A stretch of 64,000 nt of DNA from Panorpa germanica (GCA_963678705.1 OY783208.1:24736095-24800094); one strand, 5' to 3'; positions 1 to 13,558 are shown, numbered from the stretch's first letter. Translations and numbers: made by a program. Notes: generated from the letters alone by a model not told the origin.

Positions 1-725
1 ACAGTATTATGGGGTGACTTTTATCGAATAGTAACCGAACAAGTGTTTAGTGGTGAAGTATCTCAAGTTTATTATTAGAAAATGTTCGACGAATCTTTTA
101 TAGATAATGATTTATTGATTTCTTTGGTGGGTGGAACTAGAACAAAAGCCCACTATGTTAAAACTATGGAATTATAGAAAAACTCCAGTGGCGTGCGTCA
201 CAGACCACGCAATATTTTATCCGCGAATTCCAAATCAACAATAATTCGGCTACTATAAATTCTAGCAATACAAATCTAACCTTCTAACAATACCTTCGCT
301 TCAAAGTCCGCTTCGAACTCTATTGATTCTATTGGTCCTATTCAAAATTAATAAAACTTAAGTAATACCTTTATCAAACAGCGTTTCCTTATTTCTCAAC
401 TTACCTTACCAACATTTAGCTAATTTCATTTTAGTACATTCATTTTGTCGTGTGAAAACTGCGGCTATACGTTTTTTCTAATAAAGTTTAAAATCGAATA
501 CTGTAAAAACAATAAATATTTTGTTAAGTGGAGTACTTTCAAGCGCTGTAACTCATTACCTGTTCGACCTACAAAAAAATGTAATTAACAAAAATTATTG
601 GAAATTTAATCCTCTATAAAATTGGTTTATAACTATTTTTATCGTAGGACCCATGAATAACGAGATAATGCGCTTAAAGTGAAACGATACTTAGCCATTT
701 TTGCTCGCGAAATATAGATGGCGAT
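1..725. other. AT-rich stretch without a recognised gene
   Basis: No convincing coding region, RNA gene or complete repeat was found. A short segment near 625-645 (ATAACTATTTTTATCGTAG) recurs near 3103-3121, so part of it belongs to an old dispersed repeat. Confidence 0.5.
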
Positions 726-1248
726 ACTATACAGCAGGTTAAATATTATCAAAAAAACCATGTTTTTTTATGTTTAAATCGTTTTATGTAAGTAACTATA
801 AACGCGAATCAAAATCTAAAGCTGCAATTAGTTAGATGAATAACGTATCTACATTTTAAGCTTTCTTCCACTGATTTTTAATAAGTTGGAACCGCAAAAA
901 TAAGTTTTGACAATTAATATTGTTATATTTTCTAGTTAAATTCCAATTTTTATTACTCTATTAATTTTTAAGTCTTTGAGAACCATAATAAAAGTTACAA
1001 AATTTAAGACAAACCCTTAGAAATGTTACCAGTCATATAAAAATTGGAATTTAACTAAAATATAGCAATATTTATTTTTGCTATTCCAACTCATTAAAAG
1101 TTAGTGGAAGAAAGCTTAAAATGTAGATACGTTATTCATCTAACTAATTGCAGCTTTAGATTTTGATTCGCGTTTATAGTTACTTACATAAAACGATTTA
1201 AACATAAAAAAAACATGGTTTTTGATAATATTTAATCTGCTGTATAGT
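726..1248. mobile_element. Fold-back (long inverted repeat) element, 523 bp
   Basis: Bases 726-957 recur as the reverse complement at about 1036-1248, leaving a loop of roughly 80 bp. The outer ends read ACTATACAGCA and TGCTGTATAGT. The arms carry small indels and substitutions, so the insertion is not brand new. There is no ORF inside. This is the structure of a non-autonomous fold-back or MITE-type DNA transposon. No target-site duplication is obvious. Confidence 0.75.
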
Positions 1249-1706
1249 AATATATAACTAATCCTCAAAGTTTTGGAACCTGTGGCTATATGATGGCCTC
1301 AACTATTTTAGAAAGTAATATATAATTATGGTCATACACCTATGTATACATACTCACGAATAAAAGAAGTTTTTGACATCAAGAGATCGCCCAAACTATA
1401 TATATATATATATACATCAATGATTATTTGCATGTCAAACTACTCGATATATTTTATTTGCTAAACACGCCGTTTGACTCATAGTGGCAGCACCATATAA
1501 GTGAACAAAATCTTTATTTAAAACTGACGTATGACTAACTTTACTTTGTTTATATTTTGAAACATTTTACGCATGTATTTTTACGTCACACATTCTTGAA
1601 CTCATCGTCATAGCCATATAGTAAAAGACCATGTGACCGTCGGAAAATCACTTCTAAAAATACACGACGCCAGACGAATTTACGCTGAACAAATATCTTT
1701 ATATGA
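1249..1706. other. AT-rich spacer with a short (TA)n run
   Basis: Nothing gene-like is seen. A TA dinucleotide run lies at about 1397-1414. Confidence 0.4.
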
Positions 1707-2280
1707 ATGGGCTTGTGTCCTATGTCTTAATTTCTATAAAAGTGTACTACATATTGATAAAGTGGGTTACTAGAACTCGTTATATGTCTGGAGATATTAA
1801 CAATTAAAAAAGTCATTTTGTCTCTTTAATTATTAAAGGGATTCAACGTTGTACACATTCCAAATGACCAACCTTACAGCTCACAAATCTCTGCTATATG
1901 TATTTATATATCAAAATATCAAATATTATTTACAGCTATTTCAAGGAACAATAAAATTTCAATATTATGTCTGCCTTAGCAGGGTTAAATAAAATAAAAA
2001 CTTATTATTCTTTGACTTGACTTGATTATTTGACTACCAACAGCTACAAAACATTACCACAGCACTGACCTACTCAACAAATAACTGACGTTAAAATGCA
2101 ATTCTCGTCATACAAATATGGCCGACCATTTCTAGCGCTAAAACTACAATTCAAACTTTTAATTGCTATATCTCCATCAACATTTAGATATTTAATAAAA
2201 TAGACACGCCAATACACATTTATTAACATCAATTTCAATCAACAATTGCAAAATCGACATGCCCATTACATGGGCTTGTA
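1707..2280 (+). mobile_element. MITE family copy 1 (ATGGGCTTGTGTCCT family)
   Basis: This is a near full-length copy of a ~590 bp non-coding element that recurs through the window. It starts ATGGGCTTGTGTCC and shares the internal landmarks of the family (AGGGATTCAACGTTGTACAC and AGACACGCCAATACACATT). Its right end is rearranged: the usual GGACACAAGCCCAT is replaced by a scrambled ATGCCCATTACATGGGCTTG. Confidence 0.75.
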
Positions 2281-3638
2281 CTACTAAATTTTGAATTTAA
2301 TTGATTTTGAATTTGGCGCGTATATGTCTATAGAAGAATCTGACACAATACTAAAAAGAATTCCAACAAGTTTAAACATGCAAACGAATCGAATATATAT
2401 AATAACCCTTTAACAGTGAACAATATTCTTATTTCGAGTTTATTTTCCATGCACAGTCGCACCTGATATAACCTTTATTAAAAGAAAAATTAAATTACAC
2501 AATAATTATTTTCTACCCTCTTCCCTTCTATAAATTTAGGTGGTGCAACAGTGTAAATTTATTAAAACATGACTTTAATTTTAATAATGTAAATATGTCA
2601 ACAACGCATCGTGTTTTGTTTATATTCGCACACCTGCACCGAGGTCAATGACCGGTAAGTCATCACAAGTTCTGTTCATTATTTTGCAATGTTTCATTTT
2701 AAAGAAAAATTATTACAATGTGTTAGAGCAGTACATCAGATGTTTATATGTAACAGAAAGAGACAGCAATATTGTTATAAAAATATTTATAAAGTAAACA
2801 ATTGAATTTAGTGTTACGGTTATGCAGGTGGATGTGTTACAGATAAAGACGAGCTTGAGACACTTTGTTCAATTGCCTGTTGAAGGAAAGAGATGGATAT
2901 AGTTTCCAGATTAATCTAACAAAATATTAGCACTCATTTGAAGTTAAAGCAATATTTGATTCGTTTGCAAGTTGGAACTTGCTAGTGTGTAATTTTCAGT
3001 GAAGTGGTCAACTTTACAGCGGTCTAGCTCAATATCTATCAGACATACAGAAAAATGTTGTATATATAAATTGTAGGAAATTGAGTGCTCTATCAGATTG
3101 GTAATAACTATTTTTATCGTAGAACGCACTGGTAAGGAGATATTGCCAAAAATACGTAAACCTTAATTAATCAGATATGTTTATTACATAGTATAATAAT
3201 ATTTTTTAATTGTGTTTTTCTATATAGAAAGGTGAATGTACCAAGTAACAAAACCTAACTTTCTCTTCTCTTTGAAACATATATATATATATTCTTGTAT
3301 ATGTATTAGCACATGATATATGTGTATGTGTGTAAAATGAAATGTAAACATAACCTAAAAAGTATTTCGAGTAAGGTTCTATTTAAAATAAAAACTATAT
3401 CTTTTAAATATAAATTGTAAATTGTAGTTGTAGGATTGTATTAACACGGCCCATGGACCGCACGTTTGTCGTTGACTGTGTCTTGGTATTGAGGTCAGGA
3501 GGTCAAAGAAACGATGCGTCCCCCAGGTCCAGGCGAAGGTCATCTCCAAGAGAAACAAAAACACACTGCATTTCTTAAATAATATCTTAATAATTCTCCC
3601 AAATAACTTAGACATTTATTATTTCTTTTATACTTATT
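2281..3638. other. Spacer without a recognised gene
   Basis: Small ORFs on the minus strand here have no recognisable motif and AT-driven composition. A short dispersed repeat (ATAACTATTTTTATCGTAG) is at about 3103, and a TA run at about 3280. Confidence 0.4.
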
Positions 3639-4778
3639 TCAATATTATCTCCACCGTAACAGGTTTAAATAAAATGAAAATGTATTATTCTTTGACTTGA
3701 CTTGATTATTTCGACTACCAACAGCTACAAAACATCACAACGAATCAACAAATGTTACGTCATAAATATGGCCGACCATTTCTAGCGCTAAAACTACAAT
3801 TCAAACTTTTAATTGCTATATCTCCGTCAACATTTAGATATTTAATAAAATAGACACGCCAACCCGGTAAACATTTTGGAGTAAATTGTACTTAATTTCT
3901 ATTACATATCATGAGTTTTTTGTCTGGAACGTGTTCGTTTTCTATTCAGTCGTTCATAGGAAAGGCCCTTTTTATGAGCTACAGAGATCGCAACGACGGT
4001 TCACTGCTGAATTAAAAGCGGAGTCGGTTTATGATTTATGACCGGAGTTATAAACTTGACACTAGCAGGGATGGCAGGGGTATAAAACTTAATGGAATTC
4101 TACTTTTTAGACTCTGCAAAATATAAATATTGAAATGAAGAAATAAATAGATGTAATCTTTAGTACGGATCGTGATTTTTTTAATGAATATTATTCATCT
4201 TCAACAATACTCGTTATATTAGTTTTTTACATTGTTTTGGTGATTCAAAAATCCACGATCGGCAGGTCTGCGTTAGGTTTAAAACCTCTGTCTTACCATC
4301 GCTAGATACTATCTTCGTTTATATACATTATATTCGGGGATTGAGGGAGATAGCGTTTGTCTATTACCGTTAAAGAAATATTTGTTGAAAAAGGATAGCA
4401 TATACTTTAAGCATACTGTACTGAACTAAATATTATACAAGTGTAAAGGTGAAAAATATATTTTACTTGTCTAACCGCATCTCGTTTCTCTCTCACTTTG
4501 GAATAAATGAGATGAAAGTGAACTTAAAAAAAATATATCCATGTGAGAAAGAAACAGAAATACTTAATGAATGATGTTGGAAAAAGAAAGAATATTATTA
4601 TGAAAAACTAACACAAAATCTGTGACAGGTAGAGAACTTGTAAAGCGTTAGAATAGAATTGTACGAGTGACTCGAACTTCACCAAATAGGGCACTTCACC
4701 AAATTGTTTACTGGGAATACACATTTATTAACATCAACCATTAAAAATGACCCTTAAAAAAGGAGTACACAAGCCCAT
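3639..4778 (+). mobile_element. MITE family copy 2, 5'-truncated and split by a nested insertion
   Basis: The 3' half of the MITE runs from 3639 to 3862, is interrupted by an 853-bp element, and resumes at 4716 (AATACACATTTATTAAC) to finish at ACACAAGCCCAT (4778). In intact copies the sequence across the break reads CGCCAATACACATT, which fixes the insertion point. Confidence 0.75.
3863..4715. mobile_element. Nested non-autonomous DNA transposon, 853 bp
   Basis: It starts CCCGGTAAACATTTTGG and ends with the reverse complement of CCCAGTAAACAATTTGG, giving imperfect terminal inverted repeats of about 17-20 bp. The dinucleotide AA flanks both sides (3861-3862 and 4716-4717), while intact MITE copies have a single AA, so it is a candidate 2-bp target duplication. 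No transposase ORF is present. The superfamily is not assigned. Confidence 0.7.
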
Positions 4779-5080
4779 TAAAATCTACGAATTAGTGATT
4801 TGCATCATATAATTCAAAAAATATTTATTTATTATTTGTAAATAGAATGTGTAATAAATGAGTCAGTTTTAAACATACGTTGTCCCCCTCCCCTCTTACC
4901 CGGCTCCACCCTCATGTTGAGCAACTTTCACTTCGAACACATCACGGCAACACATCAAAACGTCCGAATATTTGCTTCGGGCATGTTCGGGGTACCGAAC
5001 GACTATGACATTAAATCATAACCTGCAATGCTCAGTGTGAACGTATCAGATCGTTTATTCCCCATCAGACATAGAGTGTG

Positions 5081-5453
5081 AATGTGTTCGAGAGAGAAAG
5101 GTATATGTTCATATTTGTGCTCTATGCGCATGCGTCGCAAGTAGTGACAGCTGTCTAGATATGATAAATACTAAATATGTAAAGAAATTATATTTCTTTA
5201 GTTGGTACAAAGCTTGTCTGTCGGTAAAACAGTGACCGTTCAGTGAAAACATATACTCATTTTTAGTTATAGTTATATTTATATATAGTTTATTTATATT
5301 TATACATATCTACATTATTCTCCATCAATATAATGTCATATTTAACAACTGTCACGTATTATATCTAGACAGCTCTGACTTAACAACTGTCACTTTCAAC
5401 GCATGCGCATAGAAAACAAATAGAAACATATACCTCTCTCTCTCGCACACATT
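5081..5453. mobile_element. Inverted-repeat MITE around GCGCATGCG
   Basis: The left arm (5081-5168; AATGTGTTCGAGAGAG... to CTGTCTAGATATGAT) matches the reverse complement of about 5355-5453, including the GCGCATGCG core. Indels separate the arms. No coding content is seen. Confidence 0.65.
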
Positions 5454-7100
5454 TTGGACACAGTTTCAGGTCCAGCATTCTCTCTAATAGCTGCATTCTA
5501 CAATTTCACAATATTACCACTTCCCGATAATGTTATCATCTTTAATTATAACAAATCACTTAGCAACTGTTATCAAGAAATTGATAAGATATTAACCACG
5601 ATAAAATTACGATGAAAAAGTTGGGTTATGTTGAAAATATAAACACATGAAACACTTTGGCACGAAAGTAATTTCGGTGTTTATAAATGTTCATTTTTGA
5701 GAGCTTCTGTTTATGTTAGGATTTCGTGCTTTTATTATTTGACAGATGTAACTTTTACCTTACTTTAGAAGAAAGTTGCACGTAATTATCTTTACAGGTG
5801 TTAATTTGGGGTTAGTTTTAATAAGGGCAACACTTATCGATATGTGAGAATAATCCAATACATATGAGTCACACACAAAAAAGAATGGAAAATAACCAAA
5901 GATTACATAAGGGTGCGTGAAAGAGAAAAAACAAATAAAATAAAAAGAGAAAGCAAATATTTAAAATAACATGGAAAGGTAACAAATATATATAATATAG
6001 ACAAGGGGATGTATATTTGGTTATATCTCAATAACTAATCATACGATCGAGCTCAAATTTTCACAGATTACGTAAAACACATAAATTTAACTTTATGTTG
6101 ACTTTCAACCATTCTGCCAAATTTTTGCGCGCTCAAATTCAAAAAAAGATATTAAAAACACTGCATTACTTTTTTAGCTATAAGGCGGTAAATATATAAC
6201 CTGTATTAATGAAAAAATTCGTGAGGGTACTTAAAGGTATAAGAAACAATCCACAAAAGTTTCAAATAAATCACCCATCAAGTTTCTTCACAAATAAAAT
6301 CCAAAGTTTCGTTTTTTATATATATAAGAGCTTAAAGAGTGAAAGAGATAGCGCGATATTGTTCACTTCTTTATAAATTTATTGATTTGTGTTTGCACAG
6401 GCAGTAGCACGTTCTCTCGAAATGTTACTTAGTAAAAATATTCTTTAATTTGTTAATTTAAGACTCTGTATTTCAAAACGCTATTGACGGTCTATTTTTT
6501 CGAATTTTCGAAAAATTTCTGCGTAGTGTGATACATTGGACATTTCTTAACAAAATGGCTTCATTTTTTTTTGATTTTGGAAAAACCATGCGGCCCCTAC
6601 ACCTCCTGCAAATAACCTCCGCAAAAAAAGAACATGACCGCACATAAATGCGCGTAGCTCCGCCAATTATAAATATTCTCGCACAAAAAAAAACATTTAA
6701 GAAGTTAAAACCATGTCCTAAAATCGTGTCAAAACAGAACTAAAAAATATGCATTAGTTTCCCCGTAAAAAAATCATGAAAATTGGGTTTATTTTCGAGC
6801 GTTGTATAATATGTAATTATCTATCGTTGTGGGTGGATTGCTTAAGCTTTGGAGGCGAGGCTATGACCATGACTCACTAGCAGAGGTCACACACTATGGA
6901 CCCCTCTATCCTTCACCCTACCCCCTACACCCCACAACCCACGTACACCCTTTCATTCAAACCGTGAAGGGTGATTGTATATAAAAATCCAAGGGAAGCT
7001 GGCGATGACGTCAGTAGACTTTTAACAGGGTATGTGTTTAATATGGATATGCATCGAACAGTCTAAACTAGTTTTAATATTTTCTAAGTTTTTCAAAAGA
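5454..7100. other. Spacer without a recognised gene
   Basis: No supported gene. It holds an A-rich stretch (5875-6000), old repeat-like sequence around 6040-6140, and a C-rich patch at about 6898-6950. Confidence 0.4.
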
Positions 7101-7688
7101 ATGGGCTTGTGTCCTATGTCTTAATTTCTATAAAAGTGTACTATATATTGATAAAGTGGGTTACTAGAACTCCTTATATGTTAGGAGATATTAACAATTA
7201 AAAAAGTCATTTTGTTTCTTTAATTATTAAAGGGATTCAACGTTGTACACATTCCAAATGCATGTGACATCACAACCGCTGCCAACCTTACAGCTCATAA
7301 ATCTCTGCTATATGTATTTATATATCAAAATATCAAATATTATTTACAGCTATTTCAAGGAACAATAAAATATCAATATTATGTCTGCCGTAACAGGGTT
7401 AAATAAAATAAATACTTATTATTCTTTGACTTGACTTGATTATTTCGACTACTAACAGCTATAAAACATCAGCTACTCAACAAATAACTGACGTTGAAAT
7501 CCTAATCACGTTATATAAATATGTCCGACCATTTCCAGCGGTAAAACTACAATTCAAACTTTTAATTGCTATATCTTCGTCAACATTTAGATATTTAATA
7601 AAATAGACACGCCAATACACATTTATTAACATCAATTTCAATCAACAATTGAAAAATCGACCACTACAAAATGAGGACACAAGCCCAT
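7101..7688 (+). mobile_element. MITE family copy 3, full length (588 bp)
   Basis: This is the best complete copy. It begins ATGGGCTTGTGTCCT and ends AGGACACAAGCCCAT, an almost perfect terminal inverted repeat of about 15 bp. There is no ORF of note, consistent with a non-autonomous DNA element mobilised in trans. Confidence 0.85.
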
Positions 7689-8044
7689 TGTTTCCGTTTA
7701 AACATAGGTCGGTTAGGGTTCGCAAAGAGTATTAAAACTTTCCTTACATAATGATAAATTATGGTCGTTAGGAAAGTGATTTTCTTGACACGTTTTTTTG
7801 GTATTAGATATTTTGTGAGCTAAATATCCCACTACAAAAACGCACCACGCTCTTAATGGGGGCGTAAGTTTGTCGGTAAGGGGAAACCAGGGCAAGGGGA
7901 AATGTTTGCGTTGGCGAAGCAGAATGAAACAAGAATCGACAAACCCGTAACAACTCTACTATCAAATTTACACATTTTTGAACAAGTTGAAACACGTTAA
8001 CTCCTATCATATATAGTACCATATATAAAACGCCAGCTCTTCGT

Positions 8045-9346
8045 CCCATTGTCTGGCAACGGGTGTGTATTACACGTTTGTTATAGAAAGAGAAACTTCT
8101 AGAGCGATGCCAATTTCTTTGATAATCCTTATTTGTTATTTGTCTAATTTTTAATAGGGTAATATCCGCTACACGTTAAATGAAAATTTAAAATATGTAC
8201 AATTTTCTGGCCTTTTTCTAATCTTTTCTATATTTATAGGCTTTTTTCTAAAATAAAAGTTTATTTGTTATTCATGGTTTGATGCAACTGCTTTATTACA
8301 TTTTGACCATCAATGCTTTTTAGGTTTCTGTGCGACCTTTTTTTTAATTCATGGACATTTTTTCGTAGAGAAAATTTAGGATCTTTGAAAACTTTTGATG
8401 CAGTTATATCCACTACACTTTAAGAAGACGAACTGCGTTAAAAAATTTGACATATCTTAATTATTTTGGATTTTATAAGAGATTCAAAAAATTCATGGAC
8501 TTTTTCAAAGAGAAAAATTGTTGATTTCTTAATATTTTTAGATGCAGTTATGTTAATTTATATTTAAGAACACAAGCTGCTATAAATATTTTGCATTTTA
8601 TAAGGGGTTCTAAAAATTTATGGACACAATATGAGACCCTATAAAATCCAAAATAGGTAAGATATTTCAAATTTATTAACGCAGTTCGTCTTCTTAAATA
8701 TAAACGGATATAACTGCATCAAAAAATATTAAGAAATCAATAATTTTTCTCTTTGAAAAAGTCCATGAATTTGTAGAACCCCCTGTAGAATCCAAAATAA
8801 TTAAGATATTTCAAATTTATTAACACAGTTCGTCTTCTTAAATATAAACGGATATAACTGCATCAAAAAATATTAAGAAATCAATAATTTTTCTCTTTGA
8901 AAAAGTCCATGAATTTGTAGAACCCCCTGTAGAATCCACAATATTTAAGATATTTCAAATTTTTTAACGCAGTTCGTCTTCTTAAAGTGTAGTGGATGTA
9001 ACTGCATCAAAAGTTTTCAAAGATCCTAAATTTTTTCTAGAAAAAATGTCCATGAATTTAAAAAAGGTCGCATAGAAACCTAAAGAGCATTGATGGTCAA
9101 AGTGTAATAAAGCAGTTGCATCAAACCATGAAAAGCAAAGAAACTTTTATTTTTAAAAAAAGCCTATAAATATAGAAAAGATTAGAAAAAGCCAGAAAAT
9201 TGTACATATTTTAAATTTTAATTTAACGTTACCTTATTCAAAATTAGACAAACAAGAAATAAGGATTATCAAAGAAATTTTCATCGCTCTAGAAGTTTCT
9301 CTTTCTATAACAAACGTGTTATACACACCCGTTGCCAGGCAATGGG
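8045..9346. mobile_element. Large fold-back element with internal tandem repeats, 1.3 kb
   Basis: The left end (CCCATTGTCTGGCAACGGGTG) is mirrored by the right end (CACCCGTTGCCAGGCAATGGG). Inverted similarity continues inward for several hundred bases (TAACAAACGTG... and the GATTATCAAAGAAATT segment). The inner right half is a tandem array: a ~145-bp unit containing CAGTTCGTCTTCTTAAATAT occurs about three times (8640-9070), and its reverse complement lies in the left arm. Long mirrored arms with inner direct repeats resemble the FB/Galileo-type architecture. No transposase is visible. Confidence 0.75.
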
Positions 9347-11091
9347 GCAAAGAGCTAGTGTTTCAATATAATGTCGTGGTATAAAACGAAAATAAATACC
9401 ATTACTTCATGAATAGATATATCTCCGTCCATTTTTAGATATGTAGCATACAGACTAAATACAATCGTAACTTTAAACTTCTATATCTTTTTAACTAACT
9501 GGTCAAACAATCTGAAAAACAGTCAAAAGTTTCCTCAATTTTTCCTCTACGATATGTCAACTTTTGATAGAAATCTGAAGAGTCGTTCTCGAGATATGAA
9601 TTAAAATGTTAGCTTACTTTGTAGGCTTAATATCTCGCTTCACAGCTGGTCAAAACATTTGGGATTTTGTCATAAAATTAACGACACTTATATTAACAAC
9701 ATACTTAAATTTCATCAAATTCTGTCAACTCGTTCTAATTCTATTTGGAATATTTCTTCTTAAGTACGATTTTGGCGGCCATTTTATTTAGGGGAATGGT
9801 GTATCCCCTTAATGCACTAAATAACATATCAACTACATAGTATTTACATCTATAGATATTATACGAACCTTGAATACTTATAAATAAAATAATTTAACTT
9901 TATTTTTGTTATTTTACTTTCTGATACAGACAATAAAGAATTTCATATAACGGATGTTCTTAGAGTGATTGTACAAGGTCGTATGACGCGTCAGACACAT
10001 AGTACAAAGTTCGTATAAGTTCGTGTCAACTCGAACAAACACGAAGATTTGACTTGCGTGAGTTTGACAAGCAAAACGAGTTGATGTATTATACAAATGG
10101 AATAAAGAAATAATAATGATTTGTATTTAGTATTGAAATTTAGTGTTAATCAACTATAGGTTTATTAATTATTAGTTTGGGGTACCCTTGTTAAAGAGGG
10201 CCCCGTATAATCGCCCATTTTTCATTTTAATTTGTGTTGTGAACAATATTTGATAAAGTTAACTTTCAGGAATTCAAATGTGACAATGCTTGTGTTGACT
10301 TTTCGCATATTTAGCAATTGGGAAGCTCCCGTCTTATCAAAACAACGTAATCTAACATTTATAAATATTACTAATCGTTATTTGAATTGTCAATATGACA
10401 AACTATTGACTAATATTCATAATTACTAATAGATATAACTATCTCTTTTACACTTATTGAAATATTTTACTTTTATCTCTTTCTGTTATCTACATATATG
10501 CGGACGTGAGTAAATTTGCTAAAATAATGGCGGTGATAATTTTTATCACAAACAGGTAAATCTAGACGATTATTATCTCCAGGATAAATTAAAACGCAAT
10601 TAGAAGGAGGAATTTGATATTATAATTAGTTTACCTGCAGGAAACTAATGAGAAATTAGGTTTTAGGTTATCTTATATACACAAACTAAACTACAACTAT
10701 CACAAAGTTCGCACCTTTATATCTTTTTTCCTAACAGGTCAAATATTCTAAAAAAAACGTCAAAAATTCCGTAATTTATTCCTCTACAACATATCAAACT
10801 TTGAAAGAAATACGCAGAACCGTTCTCGAAATATACGTCAAAACGATACCGCACTTTTTTATACTTGTGTTAATTATAAATATCAAACTTTGTTTCAAAT
10901 TATCTCGACCACGAAACGGTCAATCATGTTCAAATTTTCAGAAAAGTAAGATAATAATATCCTTTATAATCATGCTTATAAGTTTTAGGTTACTGTTTCT
11001 CACTTGGTCGTAAATGTCAAATTTATGCGTTCATAACGTTTCACACAGTGTGTCCTTGTCTGATACATGGTGTGGCGCGCTTACTCTCTCG
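9347..11091. other. Diverged interspersed repeats, no recognised gene
   Basis: Two diverged copies of one repeat lie at about 9490-9640 and 10735-10890; both contain a GGTCAAA...TCCTCTAC...GTTCTCGA pattern. The segment at 10905-10945 (CGACCACGAAACGGTCAATCA) has a relative at 16120-16150. The small ORFs here are AT-rich and motif-free. Confidence 0.45.
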
Positions 11092-11470
11092 CTCCTATCT
11101 AAATGTTGACGAAGATATAGCAATTATAAATTTGTATTCTAGTTTTAGCGCTAGAAATGTCGGCCATATTTATGACGTAATATGTAGTGAGATAGGTCAG
11201 AGCTGTGGTAATGTTTTGTAGCTGTTGGTAGTCAAATAATCAAGTCAAGTTAAAGAATAATAAGTTTTTATTTTATTTAACCCTGTTACATCAGACATAA
11301 TATTGAAATTTTGATTTATAAATACAGATAGCAGAGATTTATGAGCTGTAAGGTTGGTAACCTGTAAACTTGTCAAAGTTCTGTCAAGAATATCCTAACC
11401 TATAACGAGTTATTAACAAATAATTAGACATTTGAGGTTCTAGGTACCAACTTTATCAATATACTAGCTT
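11092..11470 (-). mobile_element. MITE family copy 4, diverged, minus strand
   Basis: It carries reverse-complement landmarks of the ATGGGCTTGTGTCCT family (CTAAATGTTGACGAAGATATAGCAATT, TAGCGCTAGAAATG and AACCCTGTTACA). The outer portions are diverged or lost. Confidence 0.65.
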
Positions 11471-12240
11471 TTACCCCCCGTCGCAAGCGACGTTTGTTTT
11501 TTGTGAGTGGCTTGATTTTCAAGTCAAAATTTAATTCCATTTTTAAATTGAAATAATAAATAAACTTGTCCTATATTGATTTAACATTTAATAACAATTA
11601 ATTTTTCATACAAACTGACTAAGAAAATACATTTTTTAATTCAAAATAAAAAATATTTTCAAATTATGCGTTATTTGACCAACTTTTTTTACAAAATTAG
11701 GAATTTTTTTTTCGATTTGTAAATAAGTTACCAAGGTTAGCCTACATACAAAATTTCAATTTTCTAGCACAATTGTTACTCTCGGCAAATACCGCCCCCG
11801 TGCCACCCAATAAAATTTTGAAATTTTGAATTTTTTTTTATTGATAATATACTTAATTATTCTAGAATCCAGAATATGAACTTTCTCCAAAGTTCCCTAA
11901 CGGGCCCCCGAATTTCTTCAACCCCCCCTTTTTCAATTTTTGAATTTCTAAATTTTGAGAAATGTCAGCATTGAATACCTTAATACACATGCAAAATTTC
12001 AACTTTCTATCTTTTACGAATTAAAAGTAATACAGCAAAAAAGGAATCATTTTTTTTCTAGATTTTCCAAAATTACGGGTTTCCAGGAAATTCAAGGAAA
12101 AATCCGGGGACGCCAAAAGTCTTAGAATTTTTTTCTCTACGAAATAGGAAATTTTCAAAAACATTGATGGAGCCGTTTTCGCGCTGCCATACAAAATTCA
12201 GTACCAAACATATAAGAATATAAACATATAAGAATAGATT
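11463..12240 (-). mobile_element. Helitron/Helentron-like non-autonomous element (copy 1)
   Basis: On the minus strand the terminus reads CGTCGCTTGCGACG (a perfect hairpin), then GGGGGGTAAAAG, CTAG and T. A hairpin about ten bases before a CTRR terminus next to a host T is the Helitron 3'-end signature. The other end carries a microsatellite-like ATAAGAATATAAACAT tail, as seen in Helentron-related INE-type repeats. No Rep/helicase ORF is present. Confidence 0.5.
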
Positions 12241-12334
12241 CAAACAGTTGGAACATTATAATATAAGAAAGAAGATGATGATGATGATAAGAATATAAGC
12301 AAACAAACATACACCTCGGATATTATAAATAAGA

Positions 12335-13558
12335 TAGCTAGAGTTTACCCCCGTCTTTTTGGCGTGTATGATTTGAATCCAATAAAATAATTCATAATTA
12401 AATTTCATATTTAATTCTATTTTTAAATTGAAATAATAAATAAACTCGCACAATACATTGACACATATAAATTGACTAAAAAATTATATTTTTTTCAACA
12501 AAATATAAAATATTTTCAATTTATTCGTTATTGGACCAACTTTTTTTCAATCGTTGTACCTCTATATTGTTCTTATACTCGGTTTATCACCCCCCACTCT
12601 AATGTTGCACTTAAGAAAATGTATTTTTTTTTTATATTTTCGTAATAAATATGTCAATCTGCAGATTGACGCAGATGCAGATATCTGCATACTAAATTTC
12701 AGGTTTTTATTTATATTTTAGCATTAGTACCCCCCACAAACCTCCGCTACTGAACGAGTTTGTCAAATTTTAGCACGGGGATCTATTTTGTTTGTATCTA
12801 AGAACATATATTCTAAACTATAGCCTTTCATCTCTATATATTTTATATTTCTGGTTTTTGGCCCCCAGCGCCCGCCGACACTAGAAATTTGCAATTTTGT
12901 TTAATTTTCCTTTTATTACTATCTATATAGGGCCCATGTTCCAAATTTCAACGTTCTAGCTCTATTGCGACATTGCCCCCAAAAAATCACGCCGCTACTG
13001 AATTAAAATTTTGGTAATCCAATTATTGGCAAACATGCGCAATTAGTGTCTCCATACATACCCTAAGTTTAAATACTACTTTTTCAATATTTCCATCTTT
13101 TACTGTCTCAACTCCCGCCGCCACTGGAAATTTAGGGCTGTTTATTTTTTTTCATTAATTACTGTCTACAGCGAGCCTATATATTAAATTTGAACATCCT
13201 AACTCTATTCTAACATTGCCCCCGGAAATTTGCGCCGCTACTGAACTCAAATTTCAAATTTCCAACTTTTGGCAAATGTGCACAATTATGATCTTAATAC
13301 ACATACTAAATTTCAGTTTTTCATCTTTTCTAGTTCGTCAGATATTTGCAAAAGTATTTTTTCAAATTTTCCAGTTTTTCCAAAATTACGGGTTTCCAGG
13401 AAATTCAGGGAAAAATCCGGGGACGCCAAAAGTCTTAGAATTTTTTTCTCTACGAAATAGCAAACTTTCAAAAACATTGACGGAGCCGTTTTCATTCTAC
13501 CATACGAATTTCAGCAACAAACAAACATATAAACATATAAACATATAAACATATAAAC
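12335..13558 (-). mobile_element. Helitron/Helentron-like element (copy 2)
   Basis: It shares the body of the 11.46 kb copy (GGCGTGTATGATTTGAATCC and a CCGCTACTGAAC motif) and ends in a clean (ATAAACAT)n array at about 13520-13558. The terminus at the left is degraded. A long relative lies at 40.53-41.56 kb. Confidence 0.5.
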
